Below are positions 24,679 to 36,922 of a stretch of DNA of 64,000 nucleotides, piece by piece. Origin of the DNA: Dasypus novemcinctus (Eukaryota > Chordata > Mammalia > Cingulata > Dasypodidae); NCBI RefSeq assembly GCF_030445035.2, contig NC_080698.1, forward strand, positions 27,187,294-27,251,293. The letters are read 5' to 3'. Numbering within the stretch: the first letter of the stretch is position 1; each line of letters begins with the position of its first letter. The notes under the pieces are model-generated. The model was not told the origin of the DNA. It searched no databases and saw only the letters and a list, made by a program, of their open reading frames with translations. A program made the position numbers and the translations under genes.

Positions 24679-25639
24679 ACCCCTCCTTCCCGGAGAGAAA
24701 GATTCCAGTGTGCTTCCCGATGGGTCCTAAAACCGACGCGTCCGGAGACGCCGATTTACCCCCTCTTTTCACAGCCCTTCTTTTCTCCTTTTCTCTCTGT
24801 GGTTTGAGACGCAACAAAACCGTGTGGGGGGTAAGGGGCCGCTCACGTGTTTTACTCAAGCTGCTTGCAACTTTTGAAACACGGACGGTCCTGCTTTGAG
24901 ATTTCAAAACCATTTCAAACAGGTGGGGGCTGGGAGGCGCGCACCCTCACCCTCGCCCTCACGCACACAAGCACGCACTCACGCCGGCCCGCACCCTCGT
25001 AACGGCCCAGGCCACGCCGTCGGTCACCCGGCCCTCTAAACCCCCGAGACCCTCCCCGAGGCGCGCCCCTGCTTCCCCCTGCTCGGCGCTCGCGCGTTCG
25101 GGTCCTGGCGGAGCTCGGCCAGTCTCTCCGCGCCCCTGCGGAGGAGGGTGGTGGGGACCCCTGGACCACCCACGTGCCCCTTGAGCGTCACATGTCCACC
25201 TCCACACACACCAACACCTTTAAACTTTGGGGCCAACTTTTTAGGACCGAGAGAAGAAGATAAGCAAGGGACAATCGCCACGGGGCGGATGGAGGTTCGC
25301 ATCTCTGCCGTTAGAAGACATCCAGCTTTTTAACTGTCCTTCCACCAAAGGCGTGTGGAGCCAGTCCTCGGCCCCCGGCTCAAGCTCCCGGGGGGGCCGG
25401 GAAGTCCTCGAACCCGCCCTGGGGACCGGGTCTGGGAACGGCACCCGCGTCCTGGCGCATACCAGGGCAGGGGCGAGCCCCAGCCTCCCGGAATTCGCCC
25501 CCGCGAGGTGGCTGCTGCCTGCGGCGCCGCCTCGGGGCTGGGGACCGTGCGCTGCGGTCCCGCCGAGAGTTCGGGACAGGCTAGGTGAACGCTGGCAGAA
25601 AGAAGAAAACCTTCCACTGGGAAGGCGGCCCTACCTGTA

Positions 25640-26550
25640 TACCGCCTGGGTGGAAAAGAGTCTCCCAAGCAGTTTCTTTTCCCCATTATAGATGTATAAT
25701 TGGTTTATTCAACTTTGGTCACAGGAGAGATTCCAAGTGCTAAATAAGAGAGTTAACGTTGGAGGGACTCAGAATGGATGAGATACCTCAAGATCCTGGC
25801 CAGAGAGCTGCTCTCTGGGGTTTATCTAGGTTCCCACTGGTCCACTGGAGGTAACCTTGGACAACTGCGTGATCTCCCAGAACTTCTGCTTTCTACCCTG
25901 TAGGGTTCTGGAGAAAATTACATAGGAGAATACTTGTAAAGTGCTAAGCTTGAAAGTGGATACTTGGAAAGCGGCGTAAAATAAAACCTCGTATTTATTA
26001 ATATTAGTGTTTGGAAAGAGAATTATGAAATCATTTGGGGTTCCAGCTATAGGTAACGATGATAATTCATACCCTCCTTTCTAGAACTTAAAAAAATGTA
26101 TATATGATACATTTAAATATTTTTAAAGCACGGTTTAAGGTGCTAGTCTAAGCTAATAAAAATAAGGGGAGAATGTTGATTTTTCTTCCTTGGGATATCC
26201 AGAACTAAGAATCCCGTTTCCCTATTGTGTTTCTAAAAGAAGGGTGATCACTTTTCCATGACCCTTCCTGGTAAGAGGAACTTCATTTCCAGCCTCTTTT
26301 CTGAGAAACAGTGTGTCTCAAACCTAACTGTGGATAAAAATCAGCAGGAAGCTTCAAACCTGACTATTCTCAAGTCCAACCCCAGATCCAGCCAATCACA
26401 ATCTCACAGATGGACTCTACCTCCTGGATTTTTTAGGTTCCCCTGTTCTAGTACACATTGTTGAAGACCACGGTTTTAGCATCGGGATTTCTAAGCACTT
26501 TTTTTTTTTTTTTGGTCATTGACCCTTTTTGAGAAGATACCTGTGGTCCA
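25640..26550. other. MAGI1 5' flank, no gene
   Basis: CpG density drops abruptly after about 25640. 26315-26430 has faint MER5-like wording ('aacctgactattctcaagtcc'). Nothing else is recognised. Confidence 0.4.
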
Positions 26551-26554
26551 CCTC

Positions 26555-26685
26555 TATCTAGAATGTAAGCCACAGGAGTGTAGGGAACTTTGGCAGTAAA
26601 CTTGATTTTACTGATACATCCCCAAATCCTAGAACAGCACCCGGTACCTGGTAAATGCTCAAGAATTTGTTGAGTGAGTCTTCCC
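26555..26685 (+). repeat. L2 3' end (sense)
   Basis: 'gaatgtaagccacaggag', 'tacatccccaaatcctagaac' and 'tggtaaatgctcaagaatttg' match the L2 terminal region. Confidence 0.65.
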
Positions 26686-26689
26686 CCAA

Positions 26690-27270
26690 AAAATGCATGT
26701 TTTGGCACACCTTGGTGGAGGGGAGTCACAGATTCTCCTACAGATCACTAATAAGCTTGACCTTGCATGTCTCCCTACTTCCTATCCCCATATTCTAGTA
26801 AAGTCTGATTGTTAGCCAGTAACTCTCCCACCTGCGTGGAATCAATGGTCCACCACCTCCCTGCTTTCTCCAACCCAGCCTACCACCCTGGAATCCAGGG
26901 GATGGACAGGGCCAGGTGTTCACATGGATGTTTCATACTCTTCCCACTGCAAACATCCCATCTTCCCTCTCCAGGATTCTGGGTGTCCCTGCTGCAGAGA
27001 AGGGAAAAGTACTTGGAATTTAATGCACTTAAAGGTTTAGATATGGAAAACCCCCAAGAGAAGAAGAGGCACCTGAAGTAGCAAAGGGCAGATGGAGAGA
27101 GGAATAGAAAAGGTTTTATAATCCAAGAAAATACAAAGAAATAATCTGAACCTCCAAAGCAGCTGAGGCTGCCAATTTCCAGGCATTAAGTTTGGGTTGT
27201 TCCCAAACTCTCTTCCCCTCCTCTTAGCCTGCCTGTCTTCTCTGTTTCTCCAGGCCTGGTTCCTTTGTCC
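26690..27270. other. 5' flank, no recognisable feature
   Basis: A pyrimidine-rich stretch (26830-26990). A 90-codon frame (26809-27081) shows no known domain. Confidence 0.35.
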
Positions 27271-27274
27271 CAGA

Positions 27275-27395
27275 CAGGAAACTCCTTCAGGGCAGAATCT
27301 TACCTGCCCTATCTAACCTTTGAATCCTAGTACCCAAAACCATGCCTCACAGAGAGGGTGCTCCATACACAACCGGAATGAATGGATGGATGAAG
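27275..27395 (+). repeat. L2 3' end (sense)
   Basis: 'actccttcagggcagaatc' ... 'atgcctcacagagagggtgc' ... 'gaatgaatggatgg', the L2 3' terminus. Confidence 0.65.
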
Positions 27396-27644
27396 CATGA
27401 TGTTAAACTGTATAATTTGTGACCTTCGACCTAAAGTCAATTTAGACCTGGTGGCTAGAGGCAAGGTATTTGTAGATTATTTTCTTCAAATAGTTTATAG
27501 TTATCTCATTTTGAAGTATATTTTTCTTGAATAAATGTAAAGTGGAATCCTACTGTCCCCAAATCTCTCACAAAAAGTATGACTTCAGCAATACGTCCTT
27601 TTGGGGAAAACAATGCCGTAAAGTACCTAACCTCAGGGCTTACC

Positions 27645-27835
27645 ATGTATGCCGAGATTGTTACAGGTATTATTTTATTTAATCCTCACAACAACCTTGT
27701 GAGGTGGTCATTGTTTGAATAACCCTGATTTTGTAATTGAGGCACATGAAACTAGAGTTGTGAAGCAACTGGCCCAAAGCCAACATGTGAACCTGGAGGC
27801 CTAACCCAAAGCCCATGCTCAGAACCACTGCACTA
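27645..27835 (-). repeat. MIR (antisense)
   Basis: 'ttatttaatcctcacaac', 'gaagcaactggcccaaagcc' and 'agaaccactgcactagg', in reverse MIR order. Confidence 0.75.
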
Positions 27836-27839
27836 GGAC

Positions 27840-28245
27840 AGTGCAGGATGTGGGCGTCTTGCCTTTAGCATACTTGGTAACAGCATATTCTTGACTCTTG
27901 AGTCTGTCACATGGTATGTGCACAGTAATTGTCACCCTCCTCTCCATCACTTCCCGTTAGCCTGAAGGAATACAGTGTTCCCTCTCAGGAATCCAATCTC
28001 CTGTTTCGCATGTGTGGGCTCTGAAGACTGAATAATTTACTGGGATTAATATGCAAATATTTCTAAAGCGTTCCTAGATTTGTGGGCTGCAGTACAGGTG
28101 AAGTGCCAGATACATTTATACTGTTACTGCATAAGGATTTCAACACAAACTCTTAATACAAAACACCATGGATTCAGATGAGAAATAAACTGTGCCACAC
28201 AATATACTGTCAACAAATTAAGATCATACTGTCATATGTTCTACT
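27840..28245. other. 5' flank, unassigned sequence
   Basis: Contains an octamer-like ATGCAAAT at about 28050. No repeat or gene recognised. Confidence 0.35.
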
Positions 28246-28248
28246 AGA

Positions 28249-28711
28249 GGGAGTATATTAGTCAGCCAAAGGGATGCTGATGCAAAATACCAGAAATCTG
28301 CTGGGCATTATAAAGGGTATTTATTTGGGGTAGGAGCTTACAGATACCAGGCCATAAAGCAGAAGTTACTTCCCTCACCAAAGTCTATTTGGAGAAAGAT
28401 GGCTGCTGACATCTGCAAGGGTTCAGGCTTCCTGGCTTCCTACATTCCTGGCTTCTCTTTCCTCTGCGTGCTGACTTCCCGGGGCTCCAGCTTAAGTCTT
28501 CAGCAACAAGCTCCAACATCAAAACTCCAACATCAGAAAAACCTCAATTAGGTTCTTTGCCATGCCTTTTATCTGTGAGTCCCCACCCACCAAGCAGTGG
28601 GGACTCAAGACCCTAATCATAACTCATTCATGCCCAGGTACAGATCAGATTACAAGCTTAATCCAGTATCTATTTTTGGAATTCATAACTATATCAAACT
28701 GCTACAGGGAG
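28249..28711 (-). mobile_element. Solo LTR, ERVL type, 5-bp TSD
   Basis: GGGAG at 28249-28253 and 28707-28711 flanks a 453-bp LTR. On the minus strand it starts TGTAGCAGTTTGATATAG, contains 'aataaataccctttataatg' near its end and finishes GGCTGACTAATATA. The 5-bp duplication and internal layout fit ERVL-class LTRs. No internal region remains. Confidence 0.82.
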
Positions 28712-28714
28712 AAA

Positions 28715-29725
28715 AAAAACACCCATTAGTATAAAATGTGACTCTCTCCTCTTTGTCCCAAATACATTTCTTCCTCAAATTTTCCAAATGTGGTTAAAGA
28801 CAGTTTAAAGTGGCATTTCACCTCATTTTTATGAAAAGGTGAGGATGAGAAATAAGTAGTTCAGCTGTGGAGCAAAGAAGAAACATAAATTGGTTATCTT
28901 TCAGTTTCTGAAGAATGCAACAAGAGGCTTCCTTAGAGGTGTGAGTATAAATACTTTGTACGCAGTAAGGCGGTTCAGGACAGAGGACCCACGGAGGAGG
29001 TTGGAGCCAGTAGTTCAGGTGGAAAGTAACTGATGGTGAGGGCCATTTTCCTACTCATCTCCTAGGGGCTTTTCTATGATTCCCATAATAACTTGTTCTT
29101 TCCCTCACTAGGGAGGCAGATGGATGGTTTCCTCTGCTCATAGTATTCCTCTTTTCAGTTCGTTCAACCAAGGAAGACTAAATAAAATGTGAACTATTAT
29201 TTTAATACCCAAAAGAAGGAACTCCAGGAAAAGGGTTTAAATCCTGGCAAGTGTGCTGGTTTACTCACATGGGAAAAATGGGTATTGATAACTGGACAAT
29301 TTGGAATTAGACATCAGATCTGAACCAAGAGAAACCCAAGAATTTATCATGGGAACCACTCCTAAAATTCCCAAATTGTTCAGTTGTCTAAAACACTGTG
29401 TATCCAAAATTAGCATATCATCTTGCATGGTTCATTGAAAATATACCTAGTGATATCACTAATTTCTTTGAGAACAGGAAATCTGTATTTTCTTGAGACA
29501 TTTATACTCTTTTATTCTATCTCCCACCAACTCTGTGAAAACATGGTAATTGGAACTTGGTAGATTCTTAAATAATACAAGGTTTTGTTACTGAAGGCGT
29601 TTGCTCTGATATTTCTTCATCTTCCTCATTGTATATCTTGATCAATTTACTACACTCAACACAGAACTCAGTGGGAGAGGAAGAAAATGCATATTGAATC
29701 CAAGAATGGAATGTCCATATTTTAA
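28715..29725. other. 5' flank, unassigned sequence
   Basis: Mixed AT-rich DNA; no repeat family or frame that I can support. Confidence 0.35.
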
Positions 29726-29735
29726 AAAATACTTG

Positions 29736-29823
29736 AGGGGAGCAGGTGTAGCTCAAAGGGAAGTGCCTGCTTCCCATGTATGAGATCCTGGATTCAATCC
29801 CCAGTACCTCCTAAAAAAGAAAG
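29736..29823 (+). repeat. DAS-type SINE monomer
   Basis: 'gcaggtgtagctcaaag' ... 'gcttcccatgtatgagatcc' ... 'ggattcaatccccagtacc' then A-rich. A single tRNA-like unit. Confidence 0.75.
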
Positions 29824-30142
29824 CTTGAGTAATATAGGAATTATTAGGATAAATAGGACAAGTAAAAATAGATAAGTAAAAAACAGCATTAAATTAAGTC
29901 ACTCAAAATACTATTACCAAGAAATAACTGATTTTTAACATTTGGGTGTATCTCCTTCTGGACTTTTGCCAATACAAACACATACATACACTTTACCCTT
30001 TTAAATTCTTCCCTCTTTTTTTTTGATTGAGGATTTATAGTTGTATTATAGAATGAAGTAATCCTTTTTCACTCACCAATATATCATTAAATTCCTATTT
30101 GCTAACATAGACCTACATGTATCACTTTCAATACTGAATAAT

Positions 30143-30388
30143 ATTCCATTGTTTGGAAGCAGATGTGTCTCAAGCGGTTGAGTTCCTGCCTCCCACGTGG
30201 GAGGCCCTGATTCAGTTCTCCTTGCCTCCTAAAAAAAACAAAAAAACAGACAAGCAAAACAAGCGATAAAATCAACTTGGGGAAGTTGATATGGCTCAGT
30301 GACTGAGCACCAGCTTCCCACATATGAGGTCCCAGGCTCAATCCCCAGCACTGGTACCTCAAAAAAAGAAAAAAAAAATTCCATTGTT
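30143..30388 (+). repeat. DAS-type dimeric SINE with 11-bp TSD
   Basis: ATTCCATTGTT at 30143-30153 and 30378-30388 bounds two tRNA-like monomers separated by an AAAC/AAAG linker. It sits in 'aatattccattg', a common L1 sequence, so the host may itself be L1-derived. Confidence 0.85.
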
Positions 30389-30932
30389 GTTTCCACATTC
30401 CAAACAGAATTAACCAATGCCTTCTTAATGAGTACTCCAGGATTATGAATGGAGCTGAAATAACTATTCATATCAGGACACTTTTGGTTGCCAGTAACAG
30501 AAATCCAGTTCAACTAGCTTAAATTAAAAAAAAAAAAGGTGAAACTAATTTACAGCATGGCTGGATGAAGAGACTTACGTGATACTGTAGGTTTTTCTCT
30601 TCATCTCTTCTGTTTTCTCCTGTCCAGGCCTCTCAGATACTCTTACTACACATTGGCTTTCTCCATGCAACCAGGAAAGATAATTAATAGCCAACAGAAA
30701 GATTTCACTAATAGTTGAGTAGAGAAACTGGAGAAACTTCAGTCTCTCTATACTAAAACAATTGCAATTGTTGAGAATAAAAGTATAGTCTGTCTCCTTT
30801 TTGGTGACTTTAACAATAAACACAAGTTCATCAAAAGCATCATCTTTCAGCTGCCTTATCTAACCTGGATGAGGATGCTTAGACTTGGGCTACTCAGGGA
30901 TCTCTCAACAGGATTTCCTCTGCAGACTCAAA

Positions 30933-30974
30933 TATATACATACATACATATATTTGTATGTATGTATGTATATA
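30933..30974. repeat. Perfect 18-bp inverted repeat of TACA/TGTA microsatellite
   Basis: TATATACATACATACATA (30933-30950) faces its exact reverse complement (30957-30974) across a 6-base spacer. It would extrude as a hairpin. Confidence 0.9.
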
Positions 30975-30999
30975 GATGGAATACTTATTTTGTCAATCT

Positions 31000-31538
31000 C
31001 TTTTAGGCACTGAGGACACAGAACTAAAAGACACTTTTTTTCCTCGAGAAAGTTTTCCTTTTAATTGGATAGTCAAAAAGAAAACAGTGTTTGGTAAGTT
31101 CTGTGAAAGGAGGCCCAGTATGACACTAGACGACATCTCATTAGGGAGGATGTGATTTGCAAACATGGCCACAGAAATTAAAGATGCTATTGTTAACAGA
31201 AATTCTTGCCTTCTCCCCCTGTCATTTATTTTACAAATATGTTAAGAAGTGAAAGAGGAAATCCAGTCTTATGATCACATTATGGTACTCAAAGGTTGCT
31301 TTATGGAACCATTCACAGAGATCACAGGTAGTTAAAGTCACCTACAGGGTGAATGTATGTTTCCATAAAGCATAACTCTGTCTTGCCGCAAATCTGATCC
31401 AGCAAACACTAGGTGGAGTTTTAGGAAATGACTCAGGATAATGAAGCAATCTGGAGTCTGAGCAATCTTACTTTTTGAGCTGTGCCATCTTTGGAAAAAT
31501 TGTTTTCCCCCAAGTCTTAAAAAAGATGAATGAGAACA

Positions 31539-31570
<32 letters not shown>

Positions 31571-32565
31571 TAGCACATTCCCAGCATTTTAAACTCATTT
31601 TTAGGAACTGTTACTCAGGTGAGGCAAGGCTTAGCCATACCCAGAATGATTATGTGCAACATGCCCCTGAGAATCAGTGCCCAAATTTGGAGTCCCTGTT
31701 TCCTGAACATTCCCAACTCTCCTGACAGAGAAATGCAGCATGCCTGATATTTGGATACCCAAAGAATTTTAGATGCAGCAGAAAACTGCTGAATTAAGCT
31801 AAGTGTAGGAAGACACTGGGCTTTCAATTATTAAGTTAGGCCTTTGCTTTAGTGACACAGACTGGCATATGCTTGGGAATATTTCTGCTTCTAAACTCCC
31901 AGCATCTGCATTTTTCAGATGTTTAACTTGATCTTACGACCCTGCCTCTAGAACTCTGAGAGTGCCGGGAACACTCACAGCTGAGTGATGGGAGCAAAAA
32001 ATAGACAGATAGCGATTCCTTTTTCCTATTTTTTCCCCACTTAAATCCTGAGTTACCCAAATTCCCCTTTAGTTATTAATTTCATTTTAACTTATAGTGT
32101 AGGTCTGACTTTACTGTCGCCATCCTTTTGAACTGACACCATTAAAGCCTGAAACTATTAAAGCTATGCAATCCCCTTGCTAAATTAAGCTAGTATTGCC
32201 TAACACCCTTCTCCAGATAGCTGAGTCCCTTTCCAAGTTAATGCTTTTCAAACTTTTTTGATTGCTATTCACAGTAAAAAAAAATGTATTTTGCATCACT
32301 ATCAAGCATATATACACATACTGTTGAAATAAAAGATTAATGAAACAATACTTATCCTTCTGTCTATGCCTGGAGACCACAAACTATAGCCCACAGCCAA
32401 ATCCAGTCCCCTGCCTGTTCCTATATGACCCATAAGCTAAGAATGGTTTAATATTTTTAAATCGTTGGAAAGCAAATAAAAAGAATAACATTTACATTGA
32501 GTACTTTACAATTTGTCATGCCCTATTCTATTTTATGGTCAAAATCATGACCATAAATAGCAATG
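31000..32565. other. 5' flank with a 28-A tract, no gene
   Basis: A long poly(A) run at about 31539-31566 has no element that I recognise on its left. The rest is unassigned AT-rich DNA. Confidence 0.35.
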
Positions 32566-32569
32566 GTGG

Positions 32570-32870
32570 ACAACATTTTTTTTAGTGAGTACTCAGTGTG
32601 CCAGGCACTATGGAAAATGTTTTCCATGAGGCATTTATTAATACCCTCCTGTCTATGAGGCAGGGAGTATTGTACCCCCATCAGAGACTTGACAAGGCTA
32701 TTCAACCTGCCCAGGTTCTCACAGCTAGGAAGTGGCAAGAGTTAGGATTTGAGCCTACGTGTCTTTTTCCAGAGTCTGCATTCTTGACCACTAGTCACCT
32801 TTGTAGCTCCTTGCCCACAATTTGCCACATAGCATGTGCTCAATGCATATTTGCAAAATGAATGAATACA
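32570..32870 (-). repeat. MIR/L2-like fragment (antisense)
   Basis: 'gtgagtactcagtgtgccagg', 'ccatgaggcatttattaatac' and 'ctcacagctaggaagtgg' are MIR landmarks; the right end has 'catagcatgtgctcaatgc'. Confidence 0.6.
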
Positions 32871-32994
32871 TGTACAAGTACATGAAAGACCCTGAGATAG
32901 AATGGTCTCCCATGGATCCTGACCATCTACAGGAACACAGACAAATTAGATGGTGGTTCAGTGCCTTAAAAATAAAACAAACAAAATAAACCTC

Positions 32995-33205
32995 TCATTT
33001 ACTAAGCGCTTACTATGTGCCAAATACTGCACTGTTTTCAATGTGTTTTCTCATTTGATCTATATAAACCTGTGAAGTCATTGCTACCTCTATTTTACAG
33101 ATGAAGAAACTAAAGTTCAGAGACTTTAAGTACCTTGCCTAAGATGACACAATTGATAGCAGACATGGTGTGTCTGAGACTAAAGCCATACTCTTAACCA
33201 CTCTT
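32995..33205 (-). repeat. MIR (antisense)
   Basis: 'ctaagcgcttactatgtgcc', 'ctcatttgatctatataaac' and 'ttttacagatgaagaaac', an almost complete copy. Confidence 0.85.
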
Positions 33206-33224
33206 TTAAGTATGTGCTTTCATT

Positions 33225-33570
33225 TATTTTTTTTTTTCAAGATTTTTAAAATTTATGTATTTCTCCCCATCCCCTTGTTGTTTGCATTTACTGTGTGCTG
33301 GTCTTCTTTTTAGGAGGCACTGGGACCCAATGTAGGACCCAATCACTTGAGACACCTCTGCTCCCTGATTTGTCGTTATGTTTATCTCCCTGATTTGTCG
33401 TTATGTTTATCTCGTGTCTCTTGCTGCAACATCTTGTTGCATCAGCTCGCTGCACCTGCCCATCACCTCAGCTCACTGTCTTTCTTCTTTAGAAGGCACC
33501 GGAAACAGAACCTGGGACCTCCCGTGTGGTAGGCAGGAGCTCAATTGCTTGAGACACATCTGCTTCCCCC
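33225..33570 (-). repeat. DAS-type dimeric SINE with internal 26-27-bp duplication
   Basis: The tRNA-like head at the right reads on the minus strand 'gggaagcagatgtgtctcaa'; a second head lies near 33340. CTCCCTGATTTGTCGTTATG plus its following bases occurs twice in tandem (33359-33411). The element ends leftward in T-rich sequence, the complement of a poly(A) tail. Confidence 0.75.
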
Positions 33571-33574
33571 ATTT

Positions 33575-34265
33575 GTTAACATTTCTGACATTGTGGTAAT
33601 ACTATCTACCCTATGGTTTTGTAGGTAAAATTAACAGCATAGCAGAGTCTTCAGTAATAACTGTAACATACTCCAGAGACATATTTCTCTATCAAAAGAT
33701 TCCATACCCAAGGTTGAAGAAGTAGAGGAGGCATAGATATGCCTTTCAATGTATTTAATATGGGGACCATATTATTTAACAATTGTTATACAATCTTTAT
33801 CAATTGTCTATAAATCTAAAACTCTTCTAAAATAAAAATGTATTTTAAGAAAACCTAAATCTATTAAAAATTTGTGATATACTAAAATAAAATAGAATGT
33901 GCTGGAATAGAAAATAAAACTAACAAAGGAAAAAAAGTTTAATTACATGAAATACCACTGCTCAACACAGCCTCTTTAGCACCCTTTTAGTGATTAGGTT
34001 TTTTTGTTGTTTGTGTGTGTGTGTGTTTTGCCAGCAGCCCTAGAACCAAGGCCCTATACCATCAAATAATAACTGGGTGTCCTTAGACAGATTTTTGTAA
34101 TTGTCTGAACCTGACTGTCCTCAACCATAAAATATTTATGATTGCTATTAGTTATAATAAAATGTTTTTGATATATGCTGTTATTTACCTTAACAATGAT
34201 GATGAATATATATTTCCATATGTATGTGTGTGAACTGACTTGCTAATTTTTCAGTGATTATTACT
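33575..34265. other. 5' flank, unassigned AT-rich DNA
   Basis: Contains a short (GT)n at about 34013-34026. No gene or clear repeat family. Confidence 0.35.
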
Positions 34266-34267
34266 TT

Positions 34268-35042
<775 letters not shown>

Positions 35043-35529
35043 GTTTGAGGAGAGTTTTCATTTCCTTCTGTGTGATGGTTAGGCTATTGTGTCAACTTGG
35101 CCAGGTAGTTGTGCCCAGTTGTTTGGTCAAGCAAGCACCTGGCTAACTGTAATACAAGGGCATTTATGGACTTCAGTCACCGTTAACTTTACTGCAGTGG
35201 TAAGTCATAGATAGCTGGTTATAATTACATCAGTCAGGGTGATTGCCGTCAGCAATTAGTGATGCTTAACCCAATCAGTTGAATCCCTTAAAAGAAGAAG
35301 CGATTCCAGCATTGAAAGAGAATTTCCCAGCTCGTCTTTGGACAGGCAACATCTCCCAGAACTCATCAAAAATCTTCATTGGACTTTCATCGGAGCTCTT
35401 GGTTGCAGCCTGCCTCAGAACCTCGACTTGTGCATCCCCACAGCTGCGTGAGAGACTGATAAATCTCTTACTATTGGCAGATACCCCTTGTTGATTCTGT
35501 TTCCCTAGAGAACCCTGACTAATACAGCT

Positions 35530-35547
35530 TGGTACCAGGAGTGGGGT
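35530..35547 (+). other. Retroviral primer-binding site, tRNA-Leu type
   Basis: TGGTACCAGGAGTGGGGT starts three bases after the plus-strand LTR. It matches the reverse complement of the 3' end of mammalian tRNA-Leu(UAA) as I know it (CCCCACTCCTGGTA plus CCA), the primer used by ERVL/MaLR elements. The right-hand LTR has a decayed counterpart at 36925-36942 (13 of 18 bases alike). Confidence 0.85.
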
Positions 35548-36484
35548 GGGTAAGGAGACGGATTAGAAATGCCTTGCAAGCTACTGACCTCAGCGCATTC
35601 CCTTGCATTTTCTTCTGGTGAGACAGGATTAATCTCTTCAGGCAGGGGTTGGAAGGCAGTTTCCTCAGGGCAGACTGGAGGCTCCACAGTTCCTGCTGGA
35701 GTTTGGCTGGTATGTGCCTCAGGGCTAGGAGGAGGTCCAGACTCCCTGGGGCAGGCCAGAGGCTGGGCAGGGCAGGCTTCAGGTTGGCTGGTACCCACCT
35801 CAGGGCTGGAAGTTTTTTCAGACTCCCTGGGGCAGGCTGGAGACTGGATGATACAAGGTTCACAAGGTGTGGTCTGGACAGGGCAGGCCATGGCAGGTTC
35901 ATCTGGTAAAGTGTCAGCAGAATTCAGGGATCCAATGTCTCCATCAATATCATCATCATCCCATATGTCTCCATCCCAATTCTCTGGATTCCACTCTTTT
36001 CCAATCAACATCTTCACTTTAACTGCAGAAACCCTGTGGGGTTGAGATTTTAGTTTGCTTTGTAACTCCGCTACTTGTACAATGAGAGTCTGAGTTTGGT
36101 TCTCAGATATTTTGAGCCTGTGGCTACAGGAAACAAGATTTTCTTTCAGAGCACTTTCGCATCATCCATTCAGTGTTTAAGTTTCAAATTTGAAGACTTT
36201 AACTCATTTCTTTCTTTTGTACCAGTATCCAGCATATCTAGGAGGAGCCAGCCAACATCATTATACCATTTGACTCCACACAACTCTGTTAAGGTGTTAA
36301 AAACACTCTCACCCAGATCCTTGCTTCTTATAAGTGTGGAAGTAGGGCTATCCAGTGATGCTATTTTGCGTATCTTGATTGCCAACTCGTGCCATGAACT
36401 GTTAGCAGCCTCTTCGTTATTGGAAAGGGAGTTGTCAGTACCCTTGAGAAACAATTGCAAAACTCCCACAACCACCTTAGACAT
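35548..36484 (-). pseudogene. Broken gag-like remnant of the ERVL element
   Basis: Two minus-strand pieces remain. 36484-36170 encodes a helical-looking stretch with WHELAIKIRKIASLD and WYNDVGWLLLDML and ends at a stop. 36017-35548 resumes in another frame with GKEWNPENWDGDIWDDDDID, then a proline/glutamate-rich region with repeated CPRESE/SPE units. Order and position after the right-hand leader suggest gag. The frames are interrupted, the start is lost, and the last piece runs antisense into the left primer-binding site, so no protein can be made. Confidence 0.6.
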
Positions 36485-36493
36485 CCCATGTTT

Positions 36494-36922
36494 AAGACTC
36501 TGTTCCTCGGGAAGCAGAATTGGCTCAGTGGATAGGGCGTCTGTCTACCACATGGGATGTCCACAGTTCAAACCCAGGGCCTCCTTGACCCGTGTGAAGC
36601 TGGCCCACTCACAATGCTGATGTGTGCAAGGAGTGCCCTGCCATGCAGGGGTGTCCCTCGCATAGGGGAGCCCCACGCGCAAGGAGTGCGCCCCATAAGG
36701 AGAGCTGCCCAGCGTGAAAGAAAGTGCAGCCTGCCTAGGAATGTCGCCACACACATGGAGAGCTGACGCAGCAAGATGATGCAACAAAAAGAGACACAGA
36801 TTCCCATGCCGCTGACAAGAGAAGCAGACAAAAAGAAGAACATGCAGCAAATGGACACAGAGAACAGACAACTGGGGCGGGGGGGGGGCAGTGAATAAAA
36901 AAAAAAAAAGACTCTGTTCCTC
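36494..36922 (+). repeat. DAS-III-like SINE with perfect 15-bp TSD, nested in the ERV
   Basis: AAGACTCTGTTCCTC occurs at 36494-36508 and 36908-36922. The element between has head 'agtggatagggcgtctgtc', B box 'agttcaaaccc', the standard body and a poly(A) tail. It postdates the ERV. Confidence 0.95.

Noticed and set aside
35569..36045. Plus-strand frames of 86-158 codons across the ERV interior
   Set aside because: They are antisense shadows of the minus-strand proline/glutamate-rich gag-like remnant.
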